DNA from: Blattamonas nauphoetae
Lineage: Eukaryota; Preaxostyla; Oxymonadida
Length of the DNA: 37,491 nt
Direction of reading: 5' to 3'
Assembly (NCBI GenBank): GCA_033064195.1
Contig: JARBJD010000520.1
Location: forward strand, 1 to 37,491
Shown here: positions 28,241 through 37,219 of the stretch, in pieces
Layout: the number at the start of each line of letters is the position of its first letter
Position numbering within the stretch: position 1 is the first letter of the stretch
Made by a program: the position numbers and the translations under genes
Notes under the pieces: generated by a model
Told to the model about the DNA's origin: nothing
Seen by the model: only the letters and a program-made list of their open reading frames with translations
Databases searched by the model: none

Positions 28241-30436
28241 ATGAACCTAAAACTTTCCCCAACAGCTCTTCCTCTCTCACTAACATCCGATTCTCTCCAA
28301 TCTGAATCCACCCCCAGCAGTTCAGTCTCTCAAACACCTCCCATTCTGCAGGAGAAAGAATACGTTCCATCCAAAAGCATACTAGATGAAATGTTTGCCG
28401 AACACAATCTCATGCCAAATGAAGCAGGCAAGTCTGTGTGGGAAAATATTGGAGGAAAGGGCCTTATTTGTAAGGTCTGCAATCAGTGGATTCCTAAAAG
28501 AGATGGACATATGGACCATCTTATCCATACCCCGGTCCGTGTTGATGCTAAAAGGATCCTTTCACAACACGTCAAGACTCAAAGTCACTATTCATCGCTG
28601 GGAAAATTGATCATGCAAAAAGACAATCGAATAAGTAGGATGATGGAGGCAGTCGGCAAAAAGAAGGAAAAAACACTGACAGATCGAATCAATCAAATGC
28701 ATTGGCTTATGAAAGAAGAAATTGCACTGTCCAAATTACCATCTTTGATCTCGCTCTGGAATAAAACATCTTTGGAGCTTGGGCAAACTGAACAACAATT
28801 CAAGTCGAGAGACGTCCAATTACGATTGACACGGTCCATCGGAGACATTCTCAATGTTGATGCACTTGAAAAACTTCGTTCAGCACCATGTTACTCGCTA
28901 ATAGTCGATGAGGCGACAGATGTAATGCATCGGAGTCAACTGGCCATTATCGCTCAATATTGGGACGGGAATGAGATACAATGTCATCTTCTTGGACTCA
29001 AACAAATGGGATCATCCGGATCCACGTCGGATGAGATCACTGGAGTGATTTTGGACCTCCTAAAAGAAAACAAAATCGATCTTCAGAAAATGGTGGGATT
29101 CGCATCAGACGGTGCCAATACCATGATCGGGACCCACAATGGAGTTGCCTCACAACTCCGGAACCTCATTCCTGCCCTAATAACGACACATTGTGCTGCT
29201 CATCGTCTTGCCCTCCTGATCGTTGTTCACCTTCACCAAACGAAGGGCATATTCGGTGAATTAGTGAAACGAATCCGGCAAACTTTCGAATACATTTCGC
29301 ATCATTCCAAAAGAAAAGCCAGATTTGAAGAAATCCAGAAGAACGAACCAGGACAACATCATGCTCTGGCGGATGTTGTTGTCACTCGTTGGCTAAGTCT
29401 TTCCAAATGCGTCTCGCTTCTTCTCAATGAATTCAGATCTATTATCCTTCTTCTTGACGAACCTCAATTTTGTGGGGATGACAGAGGGAAGGAATTGAGA
29501 AATGGGTTGTCTTGGAGTTTCATTGCTGATATGTGCATTCTCGATTCCCTCCTTCAAACACTCTCACTCGTCTCTCGCGAAATGCAGAGCAAAACTTTTG
29601 ATTTATGGCAGCTCCACAACATCATTATCGATTCTTCCTCCGCGCTACGGGAGACAAAGGCTGTAAGATCGTATCAAAAAACTTTAAGAGAGAAGCGAAT
29701 TCAATATGCAGGACTTCTACCGCATTTCGATGAAAACATTAACAAACAACAGGAGGAGCGAGCCACAATACTCTTCGACAACGTCCTTCAACAAATGGTG
29801 GACAGGTTCCCACCAACTACCGATTTGATTGGCTTTGAGTTTCTACAACTCGGACAATCACAAGGAATGAACCGTGACTATACAAAAAACGTTGGGCGTC
29901 TCTTCAACAAATTTAGGATCCTCTTTCCACAGACGATAACACAAAGAAATGCCGAAGCAGAATGGACAGTATTCGTTCAAACTCTCGCACGATCCGGCAA
30001 AAGGACAACCTCCGAGAAAGAACTTGCACAATTCATCACTATGGACATGGAAATCAAGAGAAATTATCCTATCATTACAACTCTTGCAATCATTTATCGA
30101 ACCGTCCCGACAACCAGTGTATCCGCAGAAAGACTGTTCGCAGCCATGAAAAGAGTGAAAACAAGATTGCGAAACCGACTGCAAGAACAAAATTTGAATG
30201 CCATCCTCAGAGCCGTGTGTGGGCCGGAGACGCTCACCGCAGAGCAAGTCTCCCGAGTGGCTACCCGTTTTCAAGAGCTAGAAAGTGCACTGAAGAAGGA
30301 GGGGAAACAGGAATTGTCTCTGAGTCATGCGTCAAGTCTTGGTTCAGTCGCACCCGAGGTCGATTCAGACGATGCAGAAGATAGTGATGATGACGTTTGG
30401 TACCAAGGAGATGACTCCACGGAGTGGGAATTCTAA
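28241..30436 (+). CDS. hAT transposase, apparently intact
   Basis: A 731-aa protein with no interruption. A zinc-binding region lies near residues 76-116 (CKVCNQW ... HVKTQSH, a BED/TTF-like CxxC with His pair), as in DNA-binding ends of hAT transposases. The RNase-H-like core shows SLIVDEATDVMHRSQ (first Asp, about 220), GFASDGANTMIGTHNGV (second Asp, about 288) and the CAAHRLAL motif (about 318). The C-terminal dimerisation region has PTTSVSAERLFAAMKRVKTRLRNRL (with the Glu, about 630). The tail is acidic. This fits the Tip100/ZMYM/SCAND3-like branch and catalyses cut-and-paste movement with 8-bp target duplication. Its gene starts 137 bases inside the left end. The nested insertions lie after its stop, so it could still be made. 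Confidence 0.92.
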   Translation: MNLKLSPTALPLSLTSDSLQSESTPSSSVSQTPPILQEKEYVPSKSILDEMFAEHNLMPNEAGKSVWENIGGKGLICKVCNQWIPKRDGHMDHLIHTPVRVDAKRILSQHVKTQSHYSSLGKLIMQKDNRISRMMEAVGKKKEKTLTDRINQMHWLMKEEIALSKLPSLISLWNKTSLELGQTEQQFKSRDVQLRLTRSIGDILNVDALEKLRSAPCYSLIVDEATDVMHRSQLAIIAQYWDGNEIQCHLLGLKQMGSSGSTSDEITGVILDLLKENKIDLQKMVGFASDGANTMIGTHNGVASQLRNLIPALITTHCAAHRLALLIVVHLHQTKGIFGELVKRIRQTFEYISHHSKRKARFEEIQKNEPGQHHALADVVVTRWLSLSKCVSLLLNEFRSIILLLDEPQFCGDDRGKELRNGLSWSFIADMCILDSLLQTLSLVSREMQSKTFDLWQLHNIIIDSSSALRETKAVRSYQKTLREKRIQYAGLLPHFDENINKQQEERATILFDNVLQQMVDRFPPTTDLIGFEFLQLGQSQGMNRDYTKNVGRLFNKFRILFPQTITQRNAEAEWTVFVQTLARSGKRTTSEKELAQFITMDMEIKRNYPIITTLAIIYRTVPTTSVSAERLFAAMKRVKTRLRNRLQEQNLNAILRAVCGPETLTAEQVSRVATRFQELESALKKEGKQELSLSHASSLGSVAPEVDSDDAEDSDDDVWYQGDDSTEWEF

Positions 30437-30452
30437 CTTTTCATTCTGTCGA

Positions 30453-30816
30453 CGAGGGAATTGGTTTTTGGTTCTTTCAGTTTTTTCAAAGGGTCGGATC
30501 TTCATCATTTCAACACAATGTGATCCATTTCCTCATTTATCGTTGTTTTGACTAAAATGAACACTAAATAACGCCCGAGTGCAAATTGAATTGAACGTCC
30601 TTTCACGAAAAGGTAAAAACTGAAACACTGCTTGATGGTTGACCGTTGGTTGAGCCTTTTTGAGTGATCCATTCAATTGAAGCACCACATCTGTTGTGTT
30701 TTCACTCCGATTTATTGAGCCTCGTTGTCTTTATTGAATGATATTGACACATTTCACGTTCACCCTTTTGATCCGACCCTTTGAAAAAACAAAAAGAACC
30801 AAAAACCAATTCCCTC
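30453..30816. repeat. Inverted repeat, 48-bp arms, inside hAT 3' part
   Basis: Arms at 30453-30500 and 30769-30816 match in inverted form (CGAGGGAATTGGTTTTTGG and onward, about two mismatches). They could be the ends of a MITE of about 365 bp or a long stem-loop behind the transposase gene. I see no convincing target duplication. Confidence 0.6.
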
Positions 30817-30942
30817 GCTGACAGTTGCTATCATCTCATTTCAACAACAAAGTGGTAAATTTCGTTCAGAATTGTGATTTCTAGGCTTGTCTGACCGGCA
30901 CTGACCGGTCAGTTTTCACCGAAAAGTACTGACGGTCACTGA

Positions 30943-30988
30943 CCGGAGAAATATCAGAAACCATAATCCAAAGTTACCATTTCTCCGG
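30943..30988. repeat. Subterminal hairpin of the hAT-like element
   Basis: CCGGAGAAAT at 30943-30952 pairs with ATTTCTCCGG at 30979-30988. The inner copy has the same hairpin at 32762-32806 with one changed base, so it belongs to the family. Confidence 0.6.
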
Positions 30989-31086
30989 AGTGGAAAAATA
31001 TTAAGTTGAAAAGAGAATGAGTTTCAGTGTCTTTTCTTCTAGATTTGATTTGATTATATCCTTTTTATTGTTATTCAGCTGTTTCA

Positions 31087-31362
31087 GATTCTTTTTCGTC
31101 TGATGACACCGATCGAACCCATACAGTCACGAACTTCAATCTCAAACAGCAGAGATGTGACAACATCTGCACCTTTGCAAAAGCTTCCCAGCTTCACACA
31201 CATCAGTATCGTTTTGAGAACAAAAGAAAGGGGTTTGGGTTGGTTTTCTCCAACCTTAAAGATGAAAACACTCTCAGAAAGGATCTCCATCCAGATGGTG
31301 AATTGAAAGATATCACATCAACCAAGAAAGCGCCGGAAGTGAAAAAGAAATGTGGAAAGTGA
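31087..31362 (+). pseudogene. Captured host exon (C-terminal coding piece)
   Basis: There is no ATG, but a coding-like open frame follows an acceptor-like TTTCAG (31082-31087). It reads through THQYRFENKRKGFGLVFSNL and KDENTLRKDLHPDGELKD to a Lys-rich end and TGA at 31360-31362. The composition is that of a real protein tail, not transposon DNA. It probably is a last exon taken up by the hAT-like element. The source gene is unknown. Confidence 0.4.
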
Positions 31363-31737
31363 AATTTTGTCACCTTGTTTCAGAATCATGTTGTTTATTG
31401 TGGACGAAGGATTTGACAGACTGTCGCACTTGTGCGTTCTGTCACTGTTTACGCGACAGCAAGGGTTCCTTTTCGCTCTGATTGTGCGATTGGACAATCG
31501 TGCTGACTTTAGCGGATGGATGAGTTGGAAACAACGATGATCAAGAAATCATCTCGAAGAATGAGGGAGGGTCCCTTTCGCTGAGCTATTTTGTGTTTGT
31601 GCCATCTCAGTAAGCGAGTGCTGTGAAGCAGAATGGTGTATTTCTGTTGATAGCATCGTGTGTCCCGTGGAGAGGATTAAATTGGCAAGATTGTGTCGAT
31701 CGTGGTGGAGGTGAGGGCAGGATCAGGAAACCAGAGA

Positions 31738-32491
31738 ATGAGGTTTTCTCTTCGTTCTAGCAGTAAGGAGGACACTCCATTGATTGCTTGTACGCGATGT
31801 CGAAGCGGGAAATGGTGAGGTGCTCGCTTCTTTGGCTGAATGGGGACACAGACAGTGAGATTTAGTTTGCTTGAAGTTCGTCGGAAGGAGATATGATGCT
31901 GACGGTGGTGAGAATGGAGTGGGGGAGGGAGAGAGGGAGTGAATTGAGAGGCGTTTCCATTTCGAATGTGATCTCGATCAGTCTGGTCTTCTCCTTGAAG
32001 ATCATGTTAACTTTTCAGCGATATCTCTTTTGTTGGTGCCGTGTCGATGTGGTCGCTGTCGCCTCCCCCTTCCGTCGTCGTTGAGCATCACTGAATCGCC
32101 ACGGAGTGCAGCTTGGGGAGACACAACAGAACCCATCCACCATCCAGAATCGATTGTGGTGGATGGAGTGAATGGGAAGGACGAGTCGCTGTGCTGGGTG
32201 TCGGCAAGTGAGTGTGGATCGGTGAGTGGTTTGAGTGTTCGTCTTCCCGCACAATGTGAACGGTCGCTTTTGATGAAAACCGGAACGATGAGCGAATGCA
32301 CTCCGCAGCATGCTGGAAACACAATCGAGATTGCTGGAGAAGGAAAGGCTCTGTCGATTCTGGAATCCTCTCAAGTAGATTCACTCCTTTCGATGTCGTC
32401 AGAAACTGTCTCGATTGAGGATGTTGGATTCACTCAGCATTCGTTGCTGTTGAGCAGATATCGTTTAGAATCGCTGCTCATTCTTATTTAG
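31738..32491 (+). pseudogene. Decayed beta-helix-type gene fragment
   Basis: Two pieces resemble the secreted beta-helix family of this genome. One is a short frame at 31738-31818 (RFSLRSSSKEDTPLIACT). The other, a longer frame at 32030-32491, includes ESLCWVSASECGSVSGLS, then IEIAGEGKALSILES and SSETVSIEDVGF. The Cys-flanked first rung and the Ser/Ile/Val strands match the style of the gene at 20865-22858. Stops separate the pieces and no signal peptide is seen. It is probably a captured and broken host copy inside the hAT-like element. Confidence 0.45.
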
Positions 32492-32849
32492 AATGAATCA
32501 ATAGAGAACCTTCCGAGATCTTTTCTGAAGAGAATTGAGAACAAAAAACAGAAAAAAAGTGATAAAGAATCATACCAAGTACCTTTGTTCCGCAGAATAG
32601 TACAAAACGAGGCGATGATGATCTGGACAGGCACAAGGATCATGAAAGTGAGACGAATCGTACAAATAAGTGAAAAAAGGCTATCACACGGCTTCAGTTA
32701 GGCTTGTCTGACTGGCACTGACCGGTCAGTTTTCACCGAAAAGTACTGATTTAGTCACTGACCGGAGAAATACCAGAACCCATAGTCCAGAGTTACAATT
32801 TCTCCGAAGTGTTTTCATTTTGATCCGAGATTTGCAGAAATCCCATGAA

Positions 32850-33167
32850 CAGGGACCTGATCAGGTCTGTAGTTTACTGTATGAGGGTGGATCATGGATC
32901 AGACCTCACAGAAGGGGGTCTGATCCGTTTCCTAATTAGGAGTATCGATTTTCCTCTTTTCCAATTTATCACTTCATTTTCTTCATCGTACCGGCTCAAT
33001 TTAAGCAAAAACAATAAATGATGACCAGATAGCCTCTCAAATGGTCGATTAGACTCATTTCACAGTTTTTTCGAAAGTAAACTCTCTTTTAATGAAACAG
33101 TTTGTTAAGAACAAAATTAGGTCTGATCAATAAAGGTCTGATCGATCAGATCCTTCTCAGGTCCCTG
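32850..33167. mobile_element. hAT-type MITE, 318 bp
   Basis: Ends CAGGGACCTGA on both sides in inverted form, flanked by a perfect 8-bp duplication CCCATGAA (32842-32849 and 33168-33175). It has no coding capacity; the interior has several TCTGATC repeats. CAGGG ends with 8-bp duplication are typical of hAT, and the ends resemble those of the big hAT element (CAGGGTTG), though not beyond CAGGG. Confidence 0.85.
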
Positions 33168-33175
33168 CCCATGAA

Positions 33176-34138
33176 AATCAACGTAATTTCTGCTGCAGAT
33201 GATTGGATTGAATTATTGTCACTTCATTCAGGCCGTCTCACTCTTCTTTACAGGCATTTGAAGATCGTGCGGTTCTTCAAAACAGTTATGGACGGATGAT
33301 CGTTCTGATTCGTCATCTCTTACAGAAACCATTATAGCTGCAAGTCCTACTTCTGTGAAATGAATCACAACGACATATTCATTTGACAATAATGCAAGAA
33401 AAGATGGTATTGTGATGTCATCCGACTCATTCTCATTTCGCTCATCAATCCCCTTATTATCCCTAAATTCATCTCATCTCGTTTTTTCTTCTATTTTCTC
33501 AGGATCTCTTGCCTCTGCTGTTCCATCATCGTCTTGTACGATCTGCTACATGCCGTTTTCTTCACGGTCAAGTTCCAGTTCTATCCTAGCTGTTTATGTG
33601 GAAATCTCATTGATCTTTGTCGTCGGTTTGATTCTTGGATATTCTTGGGGTGATCGTTCCATCTCAGTCCAACCAAAAGGGTCGAATCTTTGATTTCAGA
33701 GGCGAATCTGAATTTACCACCCACAACGACAGCAGATACACTCCCTCCATTCATTTGCATTCCATCTCCACTGCCACTACTATTCTCTAGCCATCAACCA
33801 CAATGAAGTGAGATTTTACAAAACCGAAACAACGTCCAGAACCATCGATCAAACAGCAACGAACAGAAAAGAAGAGAAGTAGTTTGTCACACATGTTCCT
33901 CATCTCTTATTCCAACTCTCTGTCCATTCAGAAACTCAATGTTGTGCTGAAGTTGATTCTCGATAAGGTTGGAGGGAAGAATCCGATCTCGTTGTGAAAG
34001 TTTGATGATCAGTGCAAACATAGACCAAGACTGGACTTATTGTATTGTCATTTCTCGCTTTACTTCATCTGGTCTTCATCAACAAAACAACACTCGATGT
34101 GAATGTCAAAACTAAATAAAATCTGAGAGATTAAGTTA
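33176..34138. other. Interior of inner hAT-like element, mostly featureless
   Basis: Only one frame stands out, 33412-33693 (93 aa, plus). It contains a 23-residue hydrophobic stretch (ILAVYVEISLIFVVGLILGY) that could be a membrane helix, perhaps from a captured surface-protein gene. I see nothing else. Confidence 0.3.
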
Positions 34139-35764
34139 GTCACCTAACAATCCGGGAGTAAATAAGTATCTGGGAGTTTTTTGAACCCACGTTTTTCAGA
34201 AAACGAAAAACAGAGTTGATAAACTGAAATGATCAAAATTATTGATAGAATGTTAATTGTCTGAGTCGCTGTCGTCATCGGGTATCATTCGAAGTTGGCA
34301 GATGTCGTTAATTTCGAAAGGTGGAGGGTGATTGTTTCCGAACAGACAAAACCGCCCACGGCGGTAGGGATGAGTCCTCGTCAATTCTGTCGTTGGGATT
34401 GATAGCCCACGCGGGTGGGTTTTCAGGAAGGTCTGTAATTTTCTCTTGGACTTGCGGAGGATAGATTGATGATTCACGAAAAGATGCGATGATTGTGTTG
34501 GGGTGTAGGGCCTCGTGAAGTGCACCTCGGATACAACTGCCAACTTGTTTCCCTTTTTTCCAGCGATTGTGGGAGGGAATTGCGTTGGGAGAGTTCGACG
34601 GAGGGCTTGTTTAAAATTGCAGTTTACGAAAAGATCCAATGGCTGGATCCGACTCGATGTATGCGAAGGAGGAAATACTAGGTCGATCCAATTTGCGGAT
34701 GCTATTTGTTGGAGTTCACGCGATATGTGAATGGACGCCGAGTCCATTTGAGAACTGCTGGGGCTGCACCGAGGTGATGAATCTCCTCCGTGAAACGATC
34801 TCTGGAACGATGATGTCTCGGAAAATCGTTTCGAAAAGTTCCCTTGATAGTCTCTCCTCCTGTCGCCATATAGATCAGTCGATCTGTGTTAAATTCCAGC
34901 CATTCGGGAGCCAGGTTGACACTTTTGATCAGCCCAACGGTTAGGCAAGATCCTCCATTTGCGTTCACAAGAAGGATGAATGTCAGACCACTCATCTCTA
35001 ACGCCTCTGGGATGATTGGGTGGACAGTCTCCCCGTAGTGCTACAATATTAGGTATGCGAGACCGCTTCAAGGAGAAGTATGTTTCGTCCAAATTAAATA
35101 CCATCGATGGGTGGTATTGACGAAAAGTGTTGAGGTCACTCCAGCGTTGCAGGAATGGCCGGAGGATTTGTTGATTGGTGTGTCTTGCTCTCGCGACGGG
35201 TAGTGCGAGGGACGAGTTAGGTGGAGGATCGTTGATCGACTTAAAACCATCTAGCCCAATCAGGAGATACTGGTTTTTTTCCTGGTCTCGATCGTTCTGA
35301 TCTCTCAAGTATATTGTTTGCCTATTTGAAGTTAAAATGAAACAGCTCCAAACCATAGCGTTCACATCGTGGACCATGAGAACTTCATTGTTTTCGGAGT
35401 TTTTCAACAATATCAGCTGTGAGTTGGTCGATTTCCGATGGGTTCAGCCGTCCTGGATTCCCAACGCGTCCACAGTGGTATCCTTTTCTCAGTTGTCCAA
35501 AAGCTGCATAAAATTTTCGATTTCCAACCAGACCTGATTCAATGATGCATTTGTGTTTGATTTGGAAGTCAAATGCTATTCTTGCCCATCGCCTCCTTCG
35601 TGATGTATGTGGCGATACTCTGCTCGAAGAGAGGAGTATGAGTTCGTGACGTGGTGAATCGTTGCCTTCGGCATGATCGCAACCATAAAAAGCACGATCA
35701 ATCAAAACGTTGTGAACAAACAAAAACTACCGAATAGTTATTTACTCCCGGATTGTTAGGTGAC
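34139..35764 (-). mobile_element. Decayed pogo/Tc1-mariner-like transposon
   Basis: Inverted ends GTCACCTAACAATCCGGGAG continue for about 27 bases on both sides, with TA at 34137-34138 and 35765-35766. The body is 1,626 bp. It contains a minus-strand DDE transposase reading in several frames. It is inserted in the inner hAT-like element and is therefore younger than that insertion. Confidence 0.85.
34253..35723 (-). pseudogene. Pogo-like DDE transposase, broken by frame shifts
   Basis: Coding pieces on the minus strand lie at 35723-35385, 35410-34889, 34995-34702 and 34747-34253, so at least three frame changes are needed. Motifs are MVFNLDETYFSL (first Asp), MDSASIHIS (second Asp) and PPSHTSSRIQPLD followed by NCNFKQALRR (third Asp, 35 residues after the second). 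This is the DDE_1 pattern of pogo/Tigger/jerky transposases. The N-terminal piece holds a helix-turn-helix-like stretch (LNPSEIDQLTADIVEKL). The last piece ends in an acidic DDDSDSDN tail. It is not able to make a full protein as it stands. Confidence 0.85.
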
Positions 35765-35766
35765 TA

Positions 35767-36895
35767 GTGAACGGGATCTTCTCCAGCCGACTGATTGTGG
35801 AGAAAGGAGAATGTCTGTGACAAGACCAGATGATTTCTCCAACAGCCGCTGACCGACACTCTGTGACAACGAAAAGATTGAGGGTACGTGGATGAACATC
35901 AGATGCACTCCTCGCACACAGCCATCCACATACTCCACAACTGTCAACTTCTTCTGCTGCGTTAGAAGGAGAAGCCCATCCGATGTGGGGAGTCCATCTG
36001 ACAAGTGCGGTGAGTGAGGAACAGTGTCAGAGTGCTCAGACAGATCGAGGAAGCCGAACTGAGAAGGCGGTGGAGAGACGATGGTTGGGTTTGGAGGTGT
36101 TGAAGGCCTGTCGACGCTGCCGTTCTATTATGGGTGTGTTGGTGTTGGGTTCCCTTCGACTAGAGAGTGGCTGGGAGAAACTCATGCCCTTCGATTGTTG
36201 CTGTGTCGTCGGCCACGGCAACACCTGATGACGATTGCCGGCATTGGTGCAACATCAAGTTCTGTCTGATGAGTAGGATCTTGTCGAGGAAGGTCGTTTC
36301 GGAGGGAATTTGGACTTTCCTGGCATAAACAGCAGGAGGGATAACTTCAATCGCATGTTGGTCAGTATCCCACAAGTGCTAGAGAGCAGCAGTGGCAGAA
36401 ATCCGAAGTGGCGTCAGGGCAGAGGGAAAGCAGACAAGAGAGTCAAACTCGATAGAGATATGATGGAGAGGAGTGAACGGGGACAACAAAAGTCTGAGAG
36501 GTAGAAAAAGGAGGAAAAGAGACTTGATTAGATGGACTGATGACGTCGCAATGAATGGAAGTCTGAAATCAACAAAAAGAGATTGAAATGCGAAAAGAAG
36601 ACCTAGAAACTGTCCTGTGACTTCGATTCACGATGAGAGCAAAAGATTGAGGAGACGTCATCAAGATGTGTGTTTGGCTCCGATTAGTCCTGGAATCCCG
36701 TATTGAGGTCGATTATCTGAAGAAAAGTGAGAATAAGACAGAGATGGTGAGAAAAATCAGTTCCAACGAACGAGGAACGTAGAGCCGAACAAATAATTGA
36801 AACCAGAGTGCCAAACGGTATCCAGAAGCAGCTTCCAACATGCATATCTGTAAATGTCTTAGTTTCTTGTTCATAGCACGTGATTTCATGATCAG
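35767..36895. other. Right interior of inner hAT-like element, no gene recognised
   Basis: Several overlapping frames of 60-80 codons on both strands have no family resemblance that I can support. It may include further captured and decayed host DNA. Confidence 0.3.
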
Positions 36896-36973
36896 GTTAG
36901 ATCTGACCCTTTGAAAATTTCTGACTGACACTGACCGGCACTTTGGCCGGTCAGACAAGCTTCCAGCTTCAGT

Positions 36974-37103
36974 ACACAATCATGACATTACTAACTGATT
37001 TCTTGCCTGTTTCCCTTAAATATTGGCATTGTATGGAGGTGAGATCTCCCCTTGAAAAATTGTCTGACTGACACTGACCGCCACTTTCGGTCAGACAAGC
37101 CTA
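36974..37103 (-). repeat. Right terminal part of the outer hAT-like element
   Basis: Matches the end of the inner copy (about 36895-36960). Shared blocks are AGATCT, CCTTTGAAAA-like and CTGACTGACACTGACCG, then GGTCAGACAAGC. Confidence 0.65.
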
Positions 37104-37219
37104 GTGGATTTCGAAAAGAGCGACTTACTACTAAGCCATTTTCCCTACTTCTACTACTTACTAAGCCATTTTTCCACGTCTTAAGACAACCCAAAGGGCC
37201 CGACAACCTGGTCCGAGGA

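Larger units (their letters stand above)
32699..36965. mobile_element. Non-autonomous hAT-like element, inner copy
   Basis: It is flanked by a perfect 8-bp duplication, GCTTCAGT, at 32691-32698 and 36966-36973. The left end TAGGCTTGTCTGACTGGCAC and the first about 120 bases closely match the outer element's left end. The right end, read inward, TGGAAGCTTGTCTGACCGG, matches after a few changed terminal bases. It lies inside the outer copy of its own family. With its own inserts removed it is about 2.3 kb. It has no transposase of its own. Confidence 0.8.
30882..37103. mobile_element. Non-autonomous hAT-like element, outer copy
   Basis: The left end TAGGCTTGTCTGACCGGCAC matches the right end read inward, TAGGCTTGTCTGACCG. 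Repeated CACTGACCGG motifs follow near both ends. The flanks are GTGATTTC (30874-30881) and GTGGATTTC (37104-37112), an 8-bp duplication with one extra base. A hairpin lies at 30943-30988 (CCGGAGAAAT ... ATTTCTCCGG). With the same-family copy at 32699-36965 removed, it is about 1.95 kb long. It holds no transposase but carries host-like coding pieces (31087-31362 and 31738-32491). It sits inside the hAT element, behind its transposase gene. Confidence 0.7.
28104..37211 (+). mobile_element. hAT transposon, split by nested insertions
   Basis: The left end reads CAGGGTTGTCGG at 28104; the right end, read inward, is CCAGGTTGTCGG at 37211 (2 of 12 bases differ). The flanks are TCCGAGTG (28096-28103) and TCCGAGGA (37212-37219), an 8-base target duplication with two changes. 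Both ends carry clustered CTTAGT/CTTACT-type subterminal motifs (28118-28200 and 37121-37185), as transposase-binding sites do in hAT elements. Taking out the nested element at 30882-37103 leaves about 2.88 kb, a normal size for a hAT element with a 2.2-kb transposase gene. The right-end assignment is inferred from these matches together. Confidence 0.7.

Noticed and set aside
30882-32800. Direct repeats at 30882 and 32699 as long terminal repeats of a retroelement
   Set aside because: Matching inverted right ends exist at 36965 and 37103, with 8-bp duplications, and no retroelement genes are present. Two nested DNA elements explain it.
34253-34944. Plus-strand frames across the pogo-like element
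   Set aside because: The minus strand carries the recognisable DDE motifs; the plus frames are shadows.
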